Positions 58,873-64,000 of a stretch of 64,000 nucleotides of DNA are shown in pieces. The stretch's first letter is position 1; every line of letters begins with the position of its first letter. The stretch is from Pristionchus mayeri (lineage: Eukaryota; Nematoda; Chromadorea; Rhabditida; Neodiplogasteridae), in assembly GCA_036245805.1 (NCBI GenBank), contig BTRK01000002.1, forward strand, positions 3,406,689 to 3,470,688, given 5' to 3'. The position numbers and the translations under genes were made by a program. The notes under the pieces were generated by a model, which searched no databases, was not told the DNA's origin, and was given only the letters and a program-made list of their open reading frames with translations.

Positions 58873-60636
58873 ATGCAGAGGCGGATCTCGCAAAAGAACG
58901 AGCCCGAAATGATCAATCCAAAGAATCATTTAATGCTGTGAGCGACATGTTCTGAAATTCTTCTGAGGTTATTTAATGGAACTCTGAATATTGATTTCAG
59001 ATGAAATCGAACAATCAATCAATGAATCAATTTATTCAAACTTCATGGCTTGGACACATGATTTAAATAATATTGATTTCAGATGAAATCACAATCCGCT
59101 CGAACACGCAGCGCAATGGCACTGTCGAGTAGACAGCAACGCTTAGCAATGTTCCGAGCGCAGGAAAGGAGAAGGAGAGATAAGTGCGAAATTCCATGGT
59201 CATATTTCTCCAAATAGGAAGGACGGAGGAATGATGAGGACGGACGACGTAGCAATAAAAAGTATTTTTAGAGAACTTAAAAATCCCGAACATCCGTCAA
59301 TTGCCAAAATTCATGAAAGATACGGTCTCCAAGATTCGCCGTTAACGGTACCAGCATCATCTCGTCTTTATTATGTTTATAGTATATATGTTCAGCTAAA
59401 GGAAATGTCTGAAGCAGCAGGGAATTTGCACACGGGTCTCTATCGGAATTTGCTAAACGAAAGAGTAAATTTACTTATCGTAAACGCAAAGACGGAACCA
59501 GTGATTGAGTGAGGAAATACGATTTTTTGTAATAAAATCATTTCAAATGCAATTAACATTTTCAGGACAGCTCGAAGTTTACTCCACGATCGAGATCTAT
59601 CTCTCGTTCCTGTAACTCTCCAGTTTGTCTCTTGCAATCACTCACTCTTTCCGAGCATCAGACTAATGATTCATGGAATTGGGAAAACGGATCAGATATC
59701 GATCAACTGGGAGGGATGTACGGCTGAGGACGATAATGGAGTGAGTTGAAAATGTTAATTGGCAATTATCCCAATGTAGGCACTGGCCGTGACACTTGTC
59801 TATCAATGTTATCCCGCCTGGCCAGTCTCGAAGACGGGAAGTACCATATCGTTTACCTATATTTCCTTTTTTTCAATAATACTTATTCTAACATAATTTT
59901 ATAAAAACCTATTGCTAGCCTTGCACTATGCTGAATTGTTTCCCCGTTAACGGGGAGCTGCTGATGAAACTCGTCGATAACTCAAGAATAACACGACTCG
60001 GACTGTCACCGGACACCGTCGAGCAAATCCTGGACGTTCTTGAAGTATGCGTACTTTGGATGCCTTCATATCCAAATATGAACCATGTCAGATTTGCTCC
60101 AATGCCGATGGCATGAAGCTCGTGGAAATATTAACCGATGTATGCGTATTCCCAATGCAGAAACATGCCAATATTTCAATATGTCTGATTCTTCGGCATG
60201 CGTGTTGCAGGTTTCCTTTACCGATGAGCTCATCTACCATCTTCAACGCGATTGGCGTCTAACATGGGATGACGAATCACATTTCCTATTTCACACCTCG
60301 AGAAGAGCATCGATTAGCGTACAATCGTACAAGTCGTGCTGCGGCCGATGGGATTGGCGACCGGAGCACAATCTCAGGTACTGCATCTGAAATTTAATTA
60401 ATATATTGGAGGAATGAACATATTGGACGTTGCTAAAAGAATGCCCAATAAATTTTCAAAATTTCAGTTTTCACTGTGATCCCGACTCCATTCCGTACAA
60501 TGAAGAGGCCGTGAGATTCTTTGGGCGCGAATTCTCAGCTTCTCAGAGAAAGGTCGTGCTTGAGAAGAACTGTCATTTCACCATCGAAACCGTTTATACC
60601 GATAATGTTGGTTGGACCAATCCATTTTCGTACTGA
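58873..60636 (+). CDS. Unrecognised protein, or 3' part of the kinase gene
   Basis: Exons in phase: 58,873-58,939 (EADLAKERARNDQSKESFNA), 59,083-59,183 (ARTRSAMALSSRQQR and RAQERRRRDK, basic), 59,218 to about 59,510 (SRLYYVYSIYVQLKEMSEA), about 59,567-59,741 (LSLVPVTLQFVSC and KTDQISINWEGC), near 59,779-59,850, about 59,925-60,044 (LLMKLVDNSRITRLGLSP), about 60,211-60,376 (VSFTDELIYHLQRDWRLT) and 60,469-60,636 (HFTIETVYTDNVGW, stop). I do not recognise the family. The first exon begins mid-codon and would continue the kinase exon ending at 58,081 in phase, so it may not have its own start. An exon around 60,050-60,140 is possible. Confidence 0.5.
59009..59068 (-). mobile_element. Very short 5'-truncated non-LTR insert with a 22-bp target duplication
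   Basis: A 60-bp insert sits between two perfect 22-bp direct repeats (58,987-59,008 and 59,069-59,090; each includes attgatttcagatgaaatc). One end of the insert, caatcaatcaatgaatcaat, is the complement of an attg-repeat tail like that of the LINE at 35,805. The duplicated target contains a splice acceptor, so two identical acceptors now precede the exon at 59,083. Confidence 0.8.
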
Positions 60637-61005
60637 TAATTTTCATGCTGATATTTGCCAATATCACTTCATCCACTTGAAATGTTTTGGCAATTGTCAT
60701 CCACTCTGTTTTGTCAGATTCAGCTATTAATACCAATAAAAATGTCGAAGAATTGTACTTGTCTGGCATGTCTTCTTTTCACTAACGAAATTTCTCGTGT
60801 GCGTGCCTTACATTTCTCTAATCACCATAGTTCGGGAATAAAAAGGGCAAATATAGGTATGGGGCGGCGATAAGGGAATGCTAGTCTTAGATGAAAGCGT
60901 TATCACTCACACACTCGGTTTAATCCCGTAGTCTTTCTCAATTTTCTCCTTCAGCATTTGATTGTACGTAGATATTTGTCATAGTAAAACTAATTCGAAT
61001 ATTAG
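60637..61005. other. Short intergenic spacer, no gene seen
   Basis: 3' flank of the upstream gene and presumed promoter of the lectin gene. Two AATAAA-type signals (aatacc-aataaa near 60,731; gaataaaa near 60,836) may end the upstream transcript. Confidence 0.4.
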
Positions 61006-63138
61006 ATGATGACCTGGTCTTTGTCGTCGACATGCTGCATTTTAGCTACAACGCTCGGATGCATCGGGTATGATTATTTTAATATGTATATTTGTATGTT
61101 TATTTTAATATGTTTAGTTTTTCAATATTATTTCCAGTGCTTACATACCGGAAGATACCATGCCAACTACGAATCCAGGTAAATTTAATACCAAATATGT
61201 AACAAAAAAAAATAATTTCCAGAAATTTATCAGTACATCTGTCCTGATGGTTTCGACGTTGACAATGGTGAATGTCGAGGATTCGTTCAACAACTGAAAT
61301 GTAGAGAAAACGAGGTCCGAATTCAGGTTTATCACAAAATGAGCCTTTCGCTTGTCCGGCATGTTTCGAAAAGAGAGTCGAACAGCAACAGTCGTTTCGA
61401 AACGGGGCTAAACCGACCTGTAGTTCCACCTAGTGTACTGCCACAAATTTGTGGTGCAAGCTGGCACGACGCCGGAATTGCACAGGTGGAGCCATGTTTG
61501 ATGCTCATATAAGCCCGTGGAAATTGTTTGTCATGTTTTGAAAGTTTAGGTAACTGACAAACATGTGGAGATTTGTAGTGGATTCAATGGCTATCCTCCG
61601 ATAATCAAGAATTCTGAGGTATTTAGCAAACATTGTATATTGTACATCCAAATTTCAGGATAATAAGTATTGGAGTAAATATCCTGCCCAAGACTCTTCT
61701 TCCAGTGATGACATCGTTATCGGTTATACAAGTCGAAGCATCTTATGATTATTGTTCTAGGAATTGTATGCAACGCCACTTCGAACGAGTGGATTTGGGC
61801 AGATGGATCGCCTGTCGACTATAGACCTCCTGGATTTAGCGGGCGTAAGAATCAGGGGTGTGCAAAAAGTTTCCCGCACTCCTCACTCATTTCACATGCT
61901 CTCTCGCCGCTCTGCCTGGCGAGAGAGCACGGGAAATGAGGAGTGCGGGAAACTTTTTGCACACCCCTGGTAAGAATGAAAAAGTTGCATTAATAAATAT
62001 TTATGCATATTTCAGATCTCAATCAACCGTGTACTCCTAACGGTGAATGGTATTACAATCGACGAGATGCTAACACAATTCACGAAGGATATTGGTATCA
62101 CTGTGAGTGTCTCTCGACCAAGTGTTGTTATTTCCCACATTCAGAAAAAAAGTATTGTTATTTCCCAAATTCAGAAACCATTCCCAAACGAGTAATGTCC
62201 CATCCTTACAATTCTAAACTATTTTGAATTCCACAACAACAAATTTCATTTGAATGGCACTAAGTAATTCCACAACTCATTCTTTAAAGACACTGGAGAA
62301 GCCACCGTCAATTATGATATTCATTGTGTCACTGAATTAAAAAAAAGCCTGAGATTCATGAGAATGACTGCTTAGAATTTGAGGAATCAGATTCGAAGTG
62401 CTACCAGGTTTGGATGGAGTATTGAAATTGCCAAAATGTGTTTGAAAGGTGTTTAAAGACGCTCAACACTAGTCTGACGCCCAGAATACGTGCAAAAGTA
62501 TTGGCCAATCTTGCCTCTATCCACAGTGATCAGGTTAGAATGATCTCAATGATAAACTTAGGGTGTAATCAAATATTTCACATTTTAGGAGAATACATAC
62601 ATTCGGCGTCTCGCAGTTTCGCGAGGATATGTGGACGGACTATCGTTGGGAGCGACAATTGCTGGAAAAGGCAACAATTTCGCATGGATTGACGGCTCCG
62701 ATTGGAATTATACACACTACATCCCAGGTATGGAAAAAATGTCATTTCTCTGAAATGACATTTTTTTAGGATTCCCAATCAACGGTTACGGCGACTGTCT
62801 GGTAATGGAAACGGCTGACTCCAAAGGGCAATGGGCGAACAATGATTGCTCAGCCAAGCTTCCATTCGTGTGCTCGTGGAAACGTTGGTGAATCTGGCAT
62901 ATTGAGAATGATCCAAGCTTCATAGCGTACACCGATTCGCCACCACAAACTTGTCTGGGAGCGAGCATCAAGGAGGGAGACATAGTGGGTGCTTTGTGGA
63001 ATATTTTGTTCATCCCATTCATGTTTCATACATTTCAATTTACCTTGAAAGGTTCGCACGCCCGGATACCCTGTGGACGCCTCGACATTCTGCGATTTCT
63101 TCCTGAAAGTTCAATCTGGAAAATTGGTCGAAATCGAG
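61006..63138 (+). CDS. Secreted C-type lectin (CTLD-CTLD-CUB), partial at the right edge, second CTLD damaged
   Basis: ATG 61,006 opens a signal peptide (SLSSTCCILATTLGC). First CTLD: CPDGFDVDNGECRGF, YWSKYP and IVIGYT in the exon from 61,659, EWIWADGSPVDYRPP (61,761-61,844), then 61,996-62,100. Second CTLD: SDSKCYQ near 62,400, DAQNTCKSI, ANLASIHSDQENTYIRRL, NNFAWIDGSDWNY, GDCLVMETADSKGQWANNDC and PFVCSWK. CUB start: CLGASIKEGDI and VRTPGYPVDASTFCDFFLKV (ending 63,138). Such nematode lectins are typically secreted and often pathogen-induced. In the second CTLD exon (from 62,450) VFKDAQH is followed by TAG (62,471-62,473) where Trp is expected, and the frame shifts between CKSI and ANLAS (net two bases missing at about 62,502). 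The remaining CUB exons lie beyond the window; a mariner-type element begins at 63,187 in the intron. Confidence 0.75.
61853..61969. mobile_element. Hairpin MITE with 8-bp target duplication (hAT-like), copy 3, at a 5' splice site
   Basis: Perfect 8-bp duplication gtaagaat at 61,845-61,852 and 61,970-61,977. Inverted ends caggggtgtgcaaaaagt and actttttgcacacccctg are classic hAT termini. The core tttcacatgctctctcgccg resembles copies 1 and 2. The target was the lectin splice donor (gtaaga), which is now present on both sides. Confidence 0.93.
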
Positions 63139-63186
63139 GTTTGAGTATTGAAATTCGACTTTTGTTATTGCACGCTGACATATGCA

Positions 63187-64000
63187 TCAGGTTGGTGAGA
63201 AAGTAATGATAGATTTTCAAATTTGTGATTATCTGATTCCCCCGTCTTTTGCGTACGCCTGATTATCATATTGTTATTCATGCTCGTTGAGTGCATTGAT
63301 ACTCTTTCTATCGCACATTGGTCCAAGCCTATCCAATTTGCATTGAGGTCACAGAATTATGACAAAGGTACATCAACAGAGATTGGACCTGATTACGTTT
63401 TTGCCCAGCAATCCATGGAGCGCTGTGATAGGGAAAATATTATGCCACAGCCGCAAAGTGCGACATAAGTATATCACAATACAACATTTGGATCAGGTCT
63501 GCTGCGAAAGGTCTTTTAAAAATACACTTATTTGTGAACTTGACAATGCCTGAACATCAATCAATGTGCTTGTTTTTGCCGTGTATCCGTAACAATTGAT
63601 GTATCGATTTCAAAAATAGTAAAATGAAAAGCACCTTCCACTGTTAACTTAAAAATATATTAATGAGGGCATGCAATACTTCTACCAAGAACATGTACAA
63701 TTGATCATCCTGACAATGAAATTCGATCATCGAAATTCGAATATTTCAAAACTCTCTCTGTTTCCAGCATATGTGAAAAGCCGCAACTTTTGTGGTTAAC
63801 TGTTAAAGCTACTCTTTATATATCAGTATTCGGCAGGGCTAGGTCAGGGGTTTACTCCATTGTGAGAAAATGCATTCATTCACCGTACACCAACAGTCAA
63901 CATTTTGACTATGTTGATCTTAATTCAACGATAATGAAAATTTATTTTTTTCTAGAAGTAGAAAAGGCATCAGTTAAAATATTTTAACGCAATATGTAGC
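63187..64000. mobile_element. Mariner-type element, left part only, paralogous to 18,585-19,845
   Basis: The left end is tcaggttggtgagaaagtaa. The interior follows the 18.6 kb element in the same order (gcctgattatcatattg, gttgagtgcattgatactct, acatttggatcaggtctgct, gttaaagctactctttatat). If the same length, it should end about 450 bp past the window. No transposase frame. Confidence 0.78.

Noticed and set aside
59567..59741. T-box-like reading of the LSLVPVTLQF...KTDQISINWEG exon
   Set aside because: Only a vague resemblance; the core T-box DNA-binding motifs are absent.

Overview
The window looks like eukaryotic, AT-rich DNA with many short introns, and its gene content points to a free-living nematode (rhabditid or diplogastrid; a Pristionchus-like genome would fit, but that is inference). 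The diagnostic families are Str/Srh-type seven-transmembrane chemoreceptors, F-box genes, a CTLD-CUB C-type lectin, TA-flanked mariner elements and an RTE-like LINE. All gene models below were built by eye from open frames, GT-AG sites and paralogue comparison.

Layout. 1-10,826 is a satellite array of about 61 monomers of ~176-177 bp with several higher-order periods; it runs off the left edge. 11.2-12.9 kb is an F-box gene (+). 13.1-14.9 kb is an intact nine-exon Str-type chemoreceptor (-). 15.8-19.8 kb holds two ~1.26 kb mariner-type elements and an F-box fragment. 20.1-22.9 kb is a PhzF-family enzyme gene (-). 25.8-26.6 kb is an F-box gene with a stop (-). 27.3-31.0 kb and 38.2-41.3 kb are two more chemoreceptor paralogues (-) in a segmental duplication; the first is intact, the second is dead. 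A LINE (about 32.9-35.8 kb) sits in only the first unit and an almost intact mariner (41.8-43.1 kb) in only the second. 44.6-47.0 kb is a damaged Srh-like receptor (-).

36.5-37.7, 47.3-47.8, 47.8-49.5 and 54.9-55.4 kb are long inverted repeats (foldback elements). 51.7-54.5 kb is a THAP-domain, DDE-transposase-like gene (-) with nonsense codons. Directly upstream on the same strand is a small intact gene (54.6-55.9 kb) for a protein resembling the cysteine-rich intracellular domain of P2X7 receptors. 56.5-60.6 kb carries a MAP3K-like kinase and an unrecognised gene (+), and 61.0-63.1 kb the start of a lectin gene (+) that continues past the right edge and has a mariner-type element in an intron.

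The genes do not form a pathway; this is a repeat-rich accessory region of environment-facing families under birth-and-death evolution (chemoreceptors, F-box, lectin). The most unusual items are three ~111-117 bp hairpin MITEs with perfect 8-bp target duplications (hAT hallmark) that share an inner core but have different ends, the P2X7-domain/THAP-transposase gene pair, and the layered insertions and lesions in the receptor duplication.
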